Shown piece after piece: positions 33,101 through 39,389 of a stretch of 64,000 nt of DNA (positions within the stretch are counted from its first letter, which is position 1; every line of letters begins with the position of its first letter). The translations under genes and the position numbers were made by a program. Source of the DNA: JAIBDK01 sp965261915 (GTDB lineage: Bacteria > Pseudomonadota > Gammaproteobacteria > Arenicellales > Poriferihabitantaceae). The stretch lies in NCBI GenBank assembly GCA_965261915.1, contig CBDHDW010000013.1, forward strand, positions 3,286,001 through 3,350,000, written 5' to 3'. Under the pieces are notes generated by a model. That model was given only the letters and a program-made list of their open reading frames with translations, did not search any database and was not told where the DNA came from.

Positions 33101-36100
33101 GCACCGTTGAGGCGGGTGCCACGGTTGATGTGCTCAAAGATGGCACTTCCATTGGTGCCGCAAGCGTAACGGATACCACCTGGTCGCTTGCTGTAACACT
33201 GGCTGATGGAGCCAACACCTTCACGGCAACCGCAAGCGATGGCGCAATGAACACGTCAGTCCCAACCGCTGCGGTTAGCATCACGCTGGACACCACTCTG
33301 CCAGATGCCCCCGTCATCACTCAACCAACAACGCCAACAAATGACAATACCATAGCCATTAGCGGAACCGCAGAAGCCGGTTCCACGGTAACACTGAGCC
33401 AAAATGGCAATGCCTTGGCAACCACTGCCACCGCTAACTCTGGGGGTGCCTGGTCGCTTGCCGTAACGCTAACCGAAGGAACCAACACCTTCACCGCAAC
33501 CGCAAGCGATGCCGCCGGTAACGTATCCGCCGCATCCACTGCCGTTAGCATCACGCTGAACACCACCACGACCCCGACAATCAGTATCAGTCCCGCTACC
33601 GTAACGGCAACAGTGGGCACTGCTATTGCGGATATAACGATCGATTCAACAACAGGCGGCGGCGGTGCGGTTGCCAGCTATGGCATTGCCCCGGATATTG
33701 GCAATGGACTGATGTTTGACACTAACACCGGCACCATTTCAGGCACGCCAGCGGAAGTTACAGACGCAATCCCCTACACCATCACCGCCACCAATAGTGC
33801 TGGTACGGCTACGGCTACAGTAACCATCACCGTCGAGGCACCGGACACCACGCGACCGGCACCACCGGTTATTACCACACCTGTTGCAACACCAGACCAC
33901 ATAATAACTGCCATGACACCCTTTACTGTTAACGGTACTGCTGAGGCAGGCGCATTGGTAAAAGTGTATTCTGTGCGCCGTATCAGTAGACCAATACTAC
34001 TAGGCGGATTGCAAGATAGCGTAACGGCTGATAATAACGGCAACTGGGGGATGCTCGAGATAGATCTGGTTGAGGACGGTGCGTTTTACATAGCAACTGC
34101 AACCGATGCCGCCGGCAATGTATCAGCATACTCCAATCTGGTTCTCATTGATTTGGACACCACGCCACCGGAAGCACCGCTTATTAGCACCACAGCACAA
34201 ACGGTGAACACGGCAGAATTCACCATTAGCGGCAGCGCCGAGGCGAAAGCAAGCATCCAGCTATTGCGTGCTGGCAATGTAATTTCTGGTGCCACTGCAA
34301 AGGTTGCTAATAATCGCCAGTGGTCAATAACCTTTGATCTGGAAGCAGGTGCCAACGACATCACCGCAACCGCAACCGACAGGGCAGGCCACACGTCAAG
34401 CCCATCCGCTACGGTTAGCATCACGCGGGACACCACCGCACCGGCACAACCGGTTATTACCACCGCCACACCGCAAACGGTCAACGATGCCACATTCACG
34501 CTTGAAGGCACCACTGAAGCCGATGCCACGGTAACACTGAGCCAAAATGGCAATACCTTGACAACCACTGCCACCGCTAACTCTGCTGGTGCCTGGTCGC
34601 TTGCCGTAACGCTAACCGAAGGCGCCAATCTATTCACCGCAACCGCAACCGATGCCGCCGGCAACGTATCCGCCGCATCCGCTGCCGTTAGCATCACGCT
34701 GAACACCACCACTGCCCCGATAATCAGCATCAGCTCCGCTACCGTAACGGCAATAATGGGCACGGCTATCACGCCGATAAGCATCACTTCAACGGGCGGT
34801 GATGTTGACAGCTATAGCATCAACCCGGATATTGGCAATGGACTGATGTTTAACACAAGCACCGGCACCATTTCAGGCACGCCAGCGGAAGTTACAGACG
34901 CAATCCCCTACACCATCACCGCCACCAATAGTGCTGGTACGGCTACGGCTACAGTAACCATCACCGTCGAGGCACCGGACACCACGCCACCGGCACCACC
35001 GGTTATTACCACACCTGCTGCAACACCAGACCACATAATAACCACCATGACACCCTTTACTGTTAACGGTACTGCTGAGGCAGGCGCATTGGTAAAAGTG
35101 TATTCTGTGCACCGTATCAGTAGACCAATACTACTAGGCGGATTGCAAGATAGCGTAACGGCTGATAATAACGGCAACTGGGGGATGCTCGAGATAGAAC
35201 TGGTTGAGGACGGTGCGTTTTACATAGCAACTGCAACCGATGCCGCCGGCAATGTATCAGCATACTCCAATCTGGTTCTCATTGATTTGGACACCACGCC
35301 ACCGGAAGCACCGCTTATTAGCACCACAGCACAAACGGTGAACACGGCAGAATTCACCATTAGCGGCAGCGCCGAGGCGAAAGCAAGCATCCAGCTATTG
35401 CGTGCTGGCAATGTAATTTCTGGTGCCACTGCAAAGGTTGCTAATAATCGCCAGTGGTCAATAACCTTTGATCTGGAAGCAGGTGCCAACGACATCACCG
35501 CAACCGCAACCGACAGGGCAGGCCACACGTCAGTCCCATCCGCTACGGTTAGCATCACGCGGGACACCACCGCACCGGCACAACCGGTTATTACCACCGC
35601 CACACCGCAAACGGTCAACGATGCCACATTCACGCTTGAAGGCACCACTGAAGCCGATGCCACGGTAACACTGAGCCAAAATGGCAATACCTTGACAACC
35701 ACTGCCACCGCTAACTCTGCTGGTGCCTGGTCGCTTGCCGTAACGCTAACCGAAGGCGCCAATCTATTCACCGCAACCGCAACCGATGCCGCCGGCAACG
35801 TATCCGCCGCATCCGCTGCCGTTAGCATCACGCTGAACACCACCACTGCCCCGATAATCAGCATCAGCTCCGCTACCGTAACGGCAATAATGGGCACGGC
35901 TATCACGCCGATAAGCATCACTTCAACGGGCGGTGATGTTGACAGCTATAGCATCAACCCGGATATTGGCAATGGACTGATGTTTAACACAAGCACCGGC
36001 ACCATTTCAGGCACGCCAGCGGAAGTTACAGACGCAATCCCCTACACCATCACCGCCACCAATAGTGCTGGTACGGCTACGGCTACAGTAACCATCACCG

Positions 36101-38802
36101 TCGAGGCACCGGACACCACGCCACCGGCACCACCGGTTATTACCACACCTGCTGCAACACCAGACCACATAATAACCACCATGACACCCTTTACTGTTAA
36201 CGGTACTGCTGAGGCAGGCGCATTGGTAAAAGTGTATTCTGTGCACCGTATCAGTAGACCAATACTACTAGGCGGATTGCAAGATAGCGTAACGGCTGAT
36301 AATAACGGCAACTGGGGGATGCTCGAGATAGAACTGGTTGAGGACGGTGCGTTTTACATAGCAACTGCAACCGATGCCGCCGGCAATGTATCAGCATACT
36401 CCAATCTGGTTCTCATTGATTTGGACACCACGCCACCGGAAGCACCGCTTATTAGCACCACAGCACAAACGGTGAACACGGCAGAATTCACCATTAGCGG
36501 CAGCGCCGAGGCGAAAGCAAGCATCCAGCTATTGCGTGCTGGCAATGTAATTTCTGGTGCCACTGCAAAGGTTGCTAATAATCGCCAGTGGTCAATAACC
36601 TTTGATCTGGAAGCAGGTGCCAACGACATCACCGCAACCGCAACCGACAGGGCAGGCCACACGTCAGTCCCATCCGCTACGGTTAGCATCACGCTGGACA
36701 CCACCGCACCGGCACAACCGGTTATTACCACCACCACACCGCAAACGGTCAACGATGCCACATTCACGCTTACCGGCACCGTTGAAGCCGGTGCCACGGT
36801 TGATGTACTCAAAGATGGCGCCTCCATTGGTACGGCAAGCGTAACGGGTACTGACTGGACGTTTGCTACAACGCTAACCGAAGGCGCCAATCTATTCACC
36901 GCAACCGCAAGCGATGCCGCCGGCAACGTATCCGCCGCATCCGCTGCCGTTAGCATCACGCTGAACACCACCACGACCCCGATAATCAGCATCAGCCCCG
37001 CTACCGTAACGGCAATAATGGGCACGGCTATCACGCCGATAAGCATCACTTCAACGGGCGATGATGTTGACAGCTATAGCATCAACCCGGATATTGGCAA
37101 TGGGCTGATGTTTGACACAAGCACCGGCATCATTTCAGGCACGCCAGCGGCAGTTGCAGACGCAATCCCCTACACCATCACCGCCACCAATAGTGCTGGT
37201 ATGGCGATGGCTACAGTAACCATCACCGTCGAGGCACCGGACACCACGCCACCGGCAGCACCGGTTATTACCACACCTGCTGCAACACCAGACCACATAA
37301 TAACCACCACGACACTCGTTACTGTTAACGGTACTGCTGAGGCAGGCGCATTGGTAGAAGTGTATTCTGTGCGCCGTATCGGTAGTAAAGGTGATGAACC
37401 GGAAAGGATAATAACACCCAGATCTAGAGGTAGCGTAACGGCTGATAATAACGGCAACTGGATGCTCGAGATAGATGTGGCTAGCGCGTACCACGTAGCA
37501 ACTGCAACCGATGCCGCCGGCAATGTATCAGCATACTCCAATCTGGTTTTCATTGATTTGGACACCACGCCACCGCCAGCACCGCTTATTAGCACCACAG
37601 CACAAACGGTGAACACGGTAGCATTCACCATTAGCGGCAGCGCCGAGGCGAAAGCAAGCATCCAGCTATTGCGTGCTGGCAATGTAATTTCTGGTGCCAC
37701 TGCAAAGGTTGCTAATAATCGCCAGTGGTCAATAACCTTTGATCTGGAAGCAGGTGCCAACGACATCACCGCAACCGCAACCGACAGGGCAGGCCACACG
37801 TCAGTCCCATCCGCTACGGTTAGCATCACGCTGGACACCACCGCACCGGCACAACCGGTTATTACCACCACCACACCGCAAACGGTCAACGATGCCACAT
37901 TCACGCTTGAAGGCACCACTGAAGCCGATGCCACGGTAACACTGAGCCAAAATGGCAATACCTTGACAACCACTGCCACCGCTGATTCTAGTGGTAGTTG
38001 GTCGCTTGCCGTAACGCTAACCGAAGGAGCCAACCTATTCACCGCAACCGCAAGCGATGCCGCCGGTAACGTATCCGCTGCATCCGCTGCCGTTACTATT
38101 ACGCTGGATACCACCGCACCCATCATCACGCTAACCGGTGCCAATCCACAAACTATTGAACTGGGTGCAGGCTACACCGAGCTTGGCGCATCTACTAATG
38201 ACGGCTCTATGGTAAGCATTGATGACGATGCATTTGTTGATGCCGTAGGCACCTACAGCATTACCTACACGGCAACGGATGGCACAAACCAGGCCACAGC
38301 AACCCGAACCGTCAATGTAGTGGATACCACCGCACCCATCATCACGCTAACCGGTGCCAATCCACAAACTATTGAACTGGGTGCAGGCTACACCGAGCTT
38401 GGCGCATCTACTAATGACGGCTCTATGGTAAGCATTGATGACGATGCATTTGTTGATGCCGTAGGCACCTACAGCATTACCTACACGGCAACGGATGGCA
38501 CAAACCAGGCCACAGCAACCCGAACCGTCAATGTAGTGGATACCACCGCACCCATCATCACGCTAACCGGTGCCAATCCACAAACTATTGAACTGGGTGC
38601 AGGCTACACCGAGCTTGGCGCATCTACTAATGACGGCTCTATGGTAAGCATTGATGACGATGCATTTGTTGATGCCGTAGGCACCTACAGCATTACCTAC
38701 ACGGCAACGGATGGCACAAACCAGGCCACAGCAACCCGAACCGTCAATGTAGTGGATACCACCGCACCCATCATCACGCTACGGTGGTATCCACTACATT
38801 GA
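15103..38802 (+). CDS. Giant multidomain surface protein, N-terminal 7,899 residues (autotransporter passenger)
   Basis: This is the 5' part of a probable autotransporter adhesin. The long frame begins with TTG 15103 (first ATG 15124), but the start is uncertain. A typical signal peptide core (RFFAATLFALLFIAQPSNA) lies only at about residues 140-159, preceded by REP-derived sequence. The layout is: SwmB-like domains at about 160-375, an Ig-like domain at 376-500, two PKD-like domains (DGTGSSDPDG) at 500-730, a short LRR block (LPALRNLNLTNNQLRTLP) at 780-905, a He_PIG-like domain at 1025-1125, Calx-beta at 1235-1485 (final copy around VDEGAGSATFSIAL), SwmB at 1485-1700, then Bap-type Ig repeats (TLTEGANAFTATATDAAGN) to 7,665 and DUF5011-like repeats. 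The frame ends artificially just after a reversed segment begins at 38782. Likely role: adhesion, cell-cell contact or biofilm. Confidence 0.8.
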   Translation: MAYGGRAMIATALTPLKTLLKAVAGTTRNQTARLGTGWHSQALLDAARKQASSGMRCIGKPFAGLAVLLDSCLRRNDEGRRNDEGRRNDEGRRNDKSRVFAQPLSQVKTKRRTGGFCAASFTGITGHGKTPSGILSAPLSRFFAATLFALLFIAQPSNAQTPAEPINQILTQSANEILLVFSGDATLDEVSGADFSVAGAASNPTVSSVGRLNDVTTLLLLTLSADIVESETITLAYTKGTGSITVTGQNTPLASFTNKAVTNLVQPDTRAPVAVSAETNTTGDSIALTFNEAININGAVAADFTVTAGKRARTIAVTTLTANEKTLTLELTSAIAQGETVLLEYATKDTGIADAAGNVFGKDRRQVTNKVSVSNQAPTGHLSISMLLGGEAVTATRPLPEDQTTLSATPTVGDTLTAVTSEISDADGPATLSFSYQWQAGGDDIAAATAETFTLTNAQLGKQIKVQVSYTDAAKRVETLASAQTNQVSNDPGLKARLKEVNTPPTADAGPDQIIGSGSAVRGSQDDAPGAADEPEYDQTSSEVSRITLDGTGSSDPDGTIDSYKWTLVSGTHFELKGFAENDASTTFFTPPTSARGATLVFSLVVTDDDGATSMPDDVIIRVTSHNVQPIADAGVDQSVDENTLVTLDGTGSSDPDGHTLSYSWALTDFPTSDSSPVIPSLSDSTVASPTFTAPEVTGQISLVYTLTVTDNAEESKSHTDTVRININNVVGGTSAVDDDGAITGASAVSSPSAAFSPSGASDDSIAQQDAPSLPNPLVCMRHPKVQEVIIQNVDGKSACGDITAADLAGITSLVHFGGFDFVPPRRSDFAGLTTLLNLDISDSNNFGGLKTLPADLFQGLPALRNLNLTNNQLRTLPIGIFQGLSLIGLTLGGNPWVSFPTNIFNEMASVSQSTRMSVTDLAPINAALPVANGTIPAQSLARTADPLTLEVATFFSDPGDTLTYTATSATPAIASVAISGSTLTITPVAPGTTNIMVTARDTAGQPVTQTFAVTVSGDAAAVAAPNISISAATVTATVGSAIADITIDSTTGGGGAVASYGINPDIGNGLSFDATTGTISGTPTAVAEAISYIITATNSGGSDTATVAITVNDAITVNDATSLTLSLQTNNQPLTSHVVGRNDLTVNATVTLEGGTSTTATEVAITIAGSGIVGVIPFRASNFTITIPAGQASASANFTVTLPEKQTIDAYGDETITVTATPPTSGLTPSSASFTLTDTIDVVVTHRGARSPVAEGDAGTTDVTMQIKIDIAQRGGEGSTDGVIKQPMMLDYAISGDGVTATDITSRTGTVTIPSDIKQPIFTLPIVLGDTLDEDDESFTITLSNPRLTTTGADFSGDVTSEVTITDDDTTQIEFADTGIEVDEGAGSATFSIALAPLNAFPVTVNYETADGTAEAGSDYTAITSGSITIPAMSASAAVSVPVIDDLDIEGDETFTVRLTGTDRGELGTATTATATITNNDPTPYVVTATANQLGDKIELAFAEAITNTAMVSDFTVSGAASNPAVSGFSLNTAATILTLELSGFILSSETTTLAYNKGSGSITNADGRALASFTGQAVTVLTSLPLHVHQSGFKATVANEIELTFAGFIAIENARPADFTVIRTPSTSNPVVTALRKLDPDIGGDKLILTLSKNIVQGDVLTLSYTRTQGGILGTVPAGLLANFSGQAVINEVPADTSAPAAPIITPPSATSVTEASLTLSGSADAAASIQLLRANTEIPGATTDADTNGDWSITFDLTEGENLITATASDAAGNVSAASAAVTITLETADTTAPDAPVITQPTTPTNDDSITISGSAEADATVTLSQNGIVLTSSTATADANGDWSIEVTLSADNNGVNTFTATASDAAGNVSPASAPVTVTLETTDTTAPDAPVITPPTTTLLSAPLDFFLDIMGTAEAGSTVRIFRGGSLVRTETANAEGSWAIFIADLGDLLEGANVFTATATDAAGNTSPPSAAVTITLDTTPPTVSITSASGESGSTVTSATLRYTATFSEAVTGFEIDDITLTGTANGGSPVASNLVADADGSTFTFDVVKGSSDGSVTVSIAADVAKDRAEHSNTASNDYSLTINTASPAVTITSTSGDSGATLNTDTLSYTAAFSVAVTGFEATEIVVTGTANGGSPAVSNFVANADGSTFTFDVLKGSSDGSVTVSIPVDVAQGDGGGNIASNLYSLTIDTTNPPKPVITTEAQSVNTAQFRLRGTADADVTTLKLFRRQSDIATINVNSNGTWEVTVNLSVEFNGANEFTVTATDAAGNTATSTAVTITLDTTPPPAPVITASAFTNTAAFTLTGTTEAGSITAIFKEGVFIDRADVTGSHWTLEVTLTEGVNTFTARAQDAAGNLSPHSEAATITLDTTPPAKPVITPPTDDLVTEASLTLSGSAEAAASIQLLRAGNAITGATIDADTNGAWSITFDLTEGENLITATASDAAGNPSVASAAVTITLDTTAPAAPVITAPAADTTVNTAAFTLEGTTEAGATVDVLKDGMSIGAASVTGINWTFDATLTEGANAFTATATDTAGNTSEASDAVTITLDATAPAAPVITAPANALTNTAAFTLEGTTEAAASIQLLRAGNVITGATTDADTNGDWSITFDLTAGDNVITATASDAAGNPSTPSAAVTITLDMEAPVISLLGSAALSIAKGNTYTDAGATASDTTDGDITASITSTITFNGNAANAVDTNTVGTYTITYNVSDAAGNAATAVSRVVTVVEAINIATSSQDPTVITAGNKIRVVFFEPLTITAVAGDFTVSGAPSGTTVTALAVGSNNGHLILTLSGTIAKNAVVNLAYTQTAGSISTASGTLADFSGVRVLTNNIQAVAPEVETARVSEDGRAIILTFDKDITLNSVSNSRFAVRVGGASFQGGGGVTGLSVSGKELTVSLATAIVRGMAVTLAYIAPTAAQSGTITGADGSVVAAFNPLAVTNTGHAVDQPTITPPAVTLVNTASLTLSGTGRAGSNVQLCRDLLVSVGSATVDADGDWTTEVMLVGDENSITVQPEGECLLVAQGRSEAIVIVQDTFPPSGPVIQTSAQTFSVAPTSINIEGSADAGSTVALFRGAESVGTATVTDGSWTISVTALIEGANVFTATATDTAGNVSAVSNAVTLTLDTTAPAVSITSASGVSDSTVSSATLRYTATFSEVVTGFELSDITLAGTANGGSPVASNLQGTGAVYTFDVQKGSSDGSVTVSIAADVAEDSAGHSNIASNDYSLTINTASPAVSITSASGVSGGIVSSATLSYTATFSVAVTGFELSDITLTGTANGGNPVASNLQGTGAVYTFDVLRGNSDGSVIVSIAAGVTQGNGQDNIASNQHTLTIDTSVPAKPVITTEAQSVNPARFTLRGTADMDVTSVELFRGIASQGAIPVTAGVWEKTITLNFAFNGANVFTVIASDAAGNVSAVSDAVTITRDATAPLIVSMTSTAQSPTSLNPIPITVLFSEPVTGLDASDITVTNGTVTNGSIQSAGASYAFGITPTADGTITVNIPANAVVDAAGNSNTAAAPQFTITSDRTPPTVAISTQAQTVSTAAFTLAGTTEAGTTTVDVLKDGMSIGAASVTGINWTFDVTLTEGANAFTATATDTAGNTADATVSIMLDTPPVISLLGSAALSIAKGNTYTDAGATASDTTDGDITASITPTITFNGGTVAAVDTNAVGVYTITYNVSDAAGNAATAVSRVVTVVEAINIATSSQDPTVITAGNKIRVVFFEPLTITAVAGDFTVSGAPSGTTVTALAVGSNNGHLILTLSGTIAKNAVVNLAYTQTAGSISTASGILADFSGVRVLTNNIQAVAPEVETARVSADGRAIILTFDKDITLNSVSNSRFAVRVGGASFQGGGGVTGLSATGKELTVSLATAIVRGMAVTLAYIAPTAAQSGTITGADGSVVAAFNPLAVTNTGQAVDQPTITPPAMTLVNTESLTLSGTGRAGSNVQLCRGVTFSVGSATVDANGGWTTEVMLVGDENSITVQPEGECLLAAQGRSEAIVIVQDTFPPSGPVIQTLAQTFSVAPNSINIEGTADTGSTVALFRGAESVGTATVTDGSWTIVVTALIEGANVFTATATDTAGNVSAASNAVTLTLDTTAPAVSITSASGVSGGIVSSATLRYTATFSEVVTGFELSDITLTGTANGGSPVASNLQGTGAVYTFDVLRGSTDGNVTVSIAADVAMDSAGHSNTASNDYTLTINTASPAVSITSASGVSGGIVSSATLRYTATFSVAVTGFELSDITLTGTANGGSPVASNLQGTGAVYTFDVLRGNSDGSVIVSIAADVAQGNGQDNIASNLYSLTIDTSVPAKPVITTEAQSVNPARFTLRGTADMDVTSVELFRGIASQGAIPVTAGVWEKTITLNFAFNGANVFTVIASDAAGNVSAVSDAVTITRDATAPLIVSMTSTAQSPTSLNPIPITVSFSEPVTGLDASDITVTNGAVTNGSIQSAGASYAFGITPTADGTITVNIPANAVVDAAGNSNTAAAPQFTITSDRTAPTVAISTQAQTVSTAAFTLAGTTEAGATVEVFKDGTSIGAASVTGTSWTFATTLTEGANAFTATATDTAGNTADATVSITLDTTTAPSISISPNTVTATAGTAIADITITSTGDDVVSYGIDPAIGNGLSFDTSTGTISGTPDAAAPEIIYTITATNSGGTATATVAITVEAAADTTAPAAPLITSPTDDLVTEASLTLSGSAEVGASIQLLRAGNVITGATIDADTNGDWSITFDLTEGENLITATASDTAGNVSAASAAVTITLDTTAPAAPVITTAVVTPPSLIVTTTTPFTVTGTAEAGAEVAIFRLRQIRRGPVSTIQRVPNGTVTADNNGDWTAPISLTEGVSRFVAVATDAAGNKSADSIQFDIKLDTTAPTVNSLTSTAGADGATVDTRTLHYEVAFGEFVSGFTANSITVGGSAGGSVTSVSGDPDVRADFYEFDVEATSDGSVIVSIAAGAVQDIAGTGNIASSAHTLTIDAIDAPSISISPATVTVMAGTAIADITITSTGDDVVSYGINPAIGNGLSFDANTGTISGTPDAAAPEIIYTITATNTAGTATATVAITVEAAADTTAPVAPLITLPTDDLVTEASLTLSGSAEVGASIQLLRSGTAITSATIDADTNGDWSITFDLTEGENLITATASDTAGNVSAASAAVTVTLDTTAPAAPVITTAVVTPPSLIVTTTTPFTVTGTAEAGAEVAIFRLRQIRRGPVSTIQRVPNGTVTADNNGDWTAPISLTEGVSPFVAVATDAAGNKSADSIQFDIKLDTTAPTVNSLTSTAGADGATVDTRTLHYEVAFGEFVSGFTANSITVGGSAGGSVTSVSGDPDVRADFYEFDVEATSDGSVIVSIAAGAVQDIAGTGNIASSAHTLTIDAIDAPSISISPATVTVMAGTAIADITITSTGDDVVSYGINPAIGNGLSFDANTGTISGTPDAAAEAITYTITATNSGGSDTATVAITVEADTTPPAVAITTPAQTVNADSLEFHAGGLSVFTLMGTAEVGSTVEIFRENVSHGSAPVTDSGTWTKTVTVFLEGTNEFKATATDTAGNTADATVTITRDTAAPTVAITTTAQTVNEASFTLEGTVEAGATVDVLKDGNSIGTASVTGTDWTFATTLTEGANLFTATASDAAGNVSAATAAVSITLDSTTDQTKPTIQITSAATSPTNTNPIPINLLFSEPLTGFEESDISVSGGVITADSYEIIDAVSDGGVDPARFTITPAADGPITVSIAADAAQDSATNGNPAASFDITYDGTAPVVTITSSSGNNGDTVNAATLRYTATFSEDVTGFEVGGITVTGTAGVTSATNFVTVSTTVYTFNVFRGDPDGTVIVSIAKDSAMDSAGNGNTASDGFVFTIRTPLTITSMAQTVNVNSFTLTGTARPGSDLTVSHRVGTSSAPEITLTTTTTNWEVEVTLLEGDNRFEVARNLNKDDTTYSNSVDITLDSTAPAVAITTTAQAVNDAAFTLTGTVEAGATVDVLKDGTSIGAASVTDTTWSLAVTLADGANTFTATASDGAMNTSVPTAAVSITLDTTLPDAPVITQPTTPTNDNTIAISGTAEAGSTVTLSQNGNALATTATANSGGAWSLAVTLTEGTNTFTATASDAAGNVSAASTAVSITLNTTTTPTISISPATVTATVGTAIADITIDSTTGGGGAVASYGIAPDIGNGLMFDTNTGTISGTPAEVTDAIPYTITATNSAGTATATVTITVEAPDTTRPAPPVITTPVATPDHIITAMTPFTVNGTAEAGALVKVYSVRRISRPILLGGLQDSVTADNNGNWGMLEIDLVEDGAFYIATATDAAGNVSAYSNLVLIDLDTTPPEAPLISTTAQTVNTAEFTISGSAEAKASIQLLRAGNVISGATAKVANNRQWSITFDLEAGANDITATATDRAGHTSSPSATVSITRDTTAPAQPVITTATPQTVNDATFTLEGTTEADATVTLSQNGNTLTTTATANSAGAWSLAVTLTEGANLFTATATDAAGNVSAASAAVSITLNTTTAPIISISSATVTAIMGTAITPISITSTGGDVDSYSINPDIGNGLMFNTSTGTISGTPAEVTDAIPYTITATNSAGTATATVTITVEAPDTTPPAPPVITTPAATPDHIITTMTPFTVNGTAEAGALVKVYSVHRISRPILLGGLQDSVTADNNGNWGMLEIELVEDGAFYIATATDAAGNVSAYSNLVLIDLDTTPPEAPLISTTAQTVNTAEFTISGSAEAKASIQLLRAGNVISGATAKVANNRQWSITFDLEAGANDITATATDRAGHTSVPSATVSITRDTTAPAQPVITTATPQTVNDATFTLEGTTEADATVTLSQNGNTLTTTATANSAGAWSLAVTLTEGANLFTATATDAAGNVSAASAAVSITLNTTTAPIISISSATVTAIMGTAITPISITSTGGDVDSYSINPDIGNGLMFNTSTGTISGTPAEVTDAIPYTITATNSAGTATATVTITVEAPDTTPPAPPVITTPAATPDHIITTMTPFTVNGTAEAGALVKVYSVHRISRPILLGGLQDSVTADNNGNWGMLEIELVEDGAFYIATATDAAGNVSAYSNLVLIDLDTTPPEAPLISTTAQTVNTAEFTISGSAEAKASIQLLRAGNVISGATAKVANNRQWSITFDLEAGANDITATATDRAGHTSVPSATVSITLDTTAPAQPVITTTTPQTVNDATFTLTGTVEAGATVDVLKDGASIGTASVTGTDWTFATTLTEGANLFTATASDAAGNVSAASAAVSITLNTTTTPIISISPATVTAIMGTAITPISITSTGDDVDSYSINPDIGNGLMFDTSTGIISGTPAAVADAIPYTITATNSAGMAMATVTITVEAPDTTPPAAPVITTPAATPDHIITTTTLVTVNGTAEAGALVEVYSVRRIGSKGDEPERIITPRSRGSVTADNNGNWMLEIDVASAYHVATATDAAGNVSAYSNLVFIDLDTTPPPAPLISTTAQTVNTVAFTISGSAEAKASIQLLRAGNVISGATAKVANNRQWSITFDLEAGANDITATATDRAGHTSVPSATVSITLDTTAPAQPVITTTTPQTVNDATFTLEGTTEADATVTLSQNGNTLTTTATADSSGSWSLAVTLTEGANLFTATASDAAGNVSAASAAVTITLDTTAPIITLTGANPQTIELGAGYTELGASTNDGSMVSIDDDAFVDAVGTYSITYTATDGTNQATATRTVNVVDTTAPIITLTGANPQTIELGAGYTELGASTNDGSMVSIDDDAFVDAVGTYSITYTATDGTNQATATRTVNVVDTTAPIITLTGANPQTIELGAGYTELGASTNDGSMVSIDDDAFVDAVGTYSITYTATDGTNQATATRTVNVVDTTAPIITLRWYPLH
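15261..15335 (+). repeat. REP-like element, 5' copy
   Basis: The element contains a perfect hairpin ATTCCTGC-CTTC-GCAGGAAT. Its surroundings (AGGCATGCGTT, GGTTTGGCTGTTTTACTGG) match a second copy at 47091-47164 in the same orientation. It lies inside the open frame before the signal peptide and is translated as LLDSCLRRNDEG, which is typical of read-through of such intergenic repeats. Confidence 0.75.
15323..15387 (+). repeat. 18-bp tandem repeat, three full copies plus a partial
   Basis: The unit GCAGGAATGACGAAGGTC starts at 15323, 15341 and 15359, with a partial copy at 15377. It begins in the right arm of the REP hairpin. In the long frame it encodes RRNDEG repeats. Copy-number change would keep the frame. 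Confidence 0.9.
23076..28919 (+). repeat. Tandem duplication of about 2,922 bp (974 codons) inside the giant gene
   Basis: Copy 1 starts near 23076 and copy 2 near 25998. Landmarks such as ATAGCAACCAGTTCTCAGGA recur at 23341 and 26263, exactly 2,922 bp apart, and the reading frame is kept. The copies are almost identical with scattered substitutions. Each contains a DUF5011-like domain, SwmB-like domains and several Ig-like domains. Confidence 0.9.
28921..31570 (+). repeat. Tandem repeat of 1,197 bp (399 codons), two copies plus a partial third
   Basis: Copies begin at 28921, 30118 and 31315 (third partial, to about 31570), each with the He_PIG-like domain start (PSISISP), followed by an Ig-like block. 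The second and first copies are nearly identical for long stretches. Confidence 0.9.
33571..38100 (+). repeat. Four tandem copies of an approximately 1,134-bp (378-codon) unit
   Basis: Copies start at about 33571, 34714, 35848 and 36976. The second and third are essentially identical. The first is nine bases longer (a Gly-rich insertion), and the last differs in its Ig-like segment. Each unit holds a He_PIG-like domain and three Ig-like domains. Confidence 0.9.
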
Positions 38803-39285
38803 CGGTTCGGGTTGCTGTGGCCTGGTTTGTGCCATCCGTTGCCGTGTAGGTAATGCTGTAGGTGCCTACGGCATCAACAAATGCATCGTCATCAATGCTT
38901 ACCATAGAGCCGTCATTAGTAGATGCGCCAAGCTCGGTGTAGCCTGCACCCAGTTCAATAGTTTGTGGATTGGCACCGGTTAGCGTGATGATGGGTGCGG
39001 TGGTATCCACTACATTGACGGTTCGGGTTGCTGTGGCCTGGTTTGTGCCATCCGTTGCCGTGTAGGTAATGCTGTAGGTGCCTACGGCATCAACAAATGC
39101 ATCGTCATCAATGCTTACCATAGAGCCGTCATTAGTAGATGCGCCAAGCTCGGTGTAGCCTGCACCCAGTTCAATAGTTTGTGGATTGGCACCGGTTAGC
39201 GTGATGATGGGTGCGGTGGTATCCACTACATTGACGGTTCGGGTTGCTGTGGCCTGGTTTGTGCCATCCGTTGCCGTGTAGGTAA
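38782..39285 (-). repeat. Reversed segment 1 in the 216-bp array
   Basis: About 504 bp (2.3 units) read as the reverse complement of the array. The left junction forms a hairpin (GTGGATACCACCG ... CGGTGGTATCCAC). The right junction has a five-base overlap, GGTAA. It ends the long frame of the giant gene. Confidence 0.95.
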
Positions 39286-39389
39286 GCATTGATGACGATG
39301 CATTTGTTGATGCCGTAGGCACCTACAGCATTACCTACACGGCAACGGATGGCACAAACCAGGCCACAGCAACCCGAACCGTCAATGTA

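Noticed and set aside
18498..38144. Many minus-strand open frames opposite the giant gene
   Set aside because: They are antisense shadows of the repetitive Thr/Ala/Val-rich coding sequence and show no recognisable domains.
38774..39322. Minus-strand open frames of 145-210 codons within the 216-bp array (38774-39322, 41274-41711, 43661-44290)
   Set aside because: They are the same DUF5011-like repeat read from reversed segments. They have no start signals and are pieces of the giant gene.
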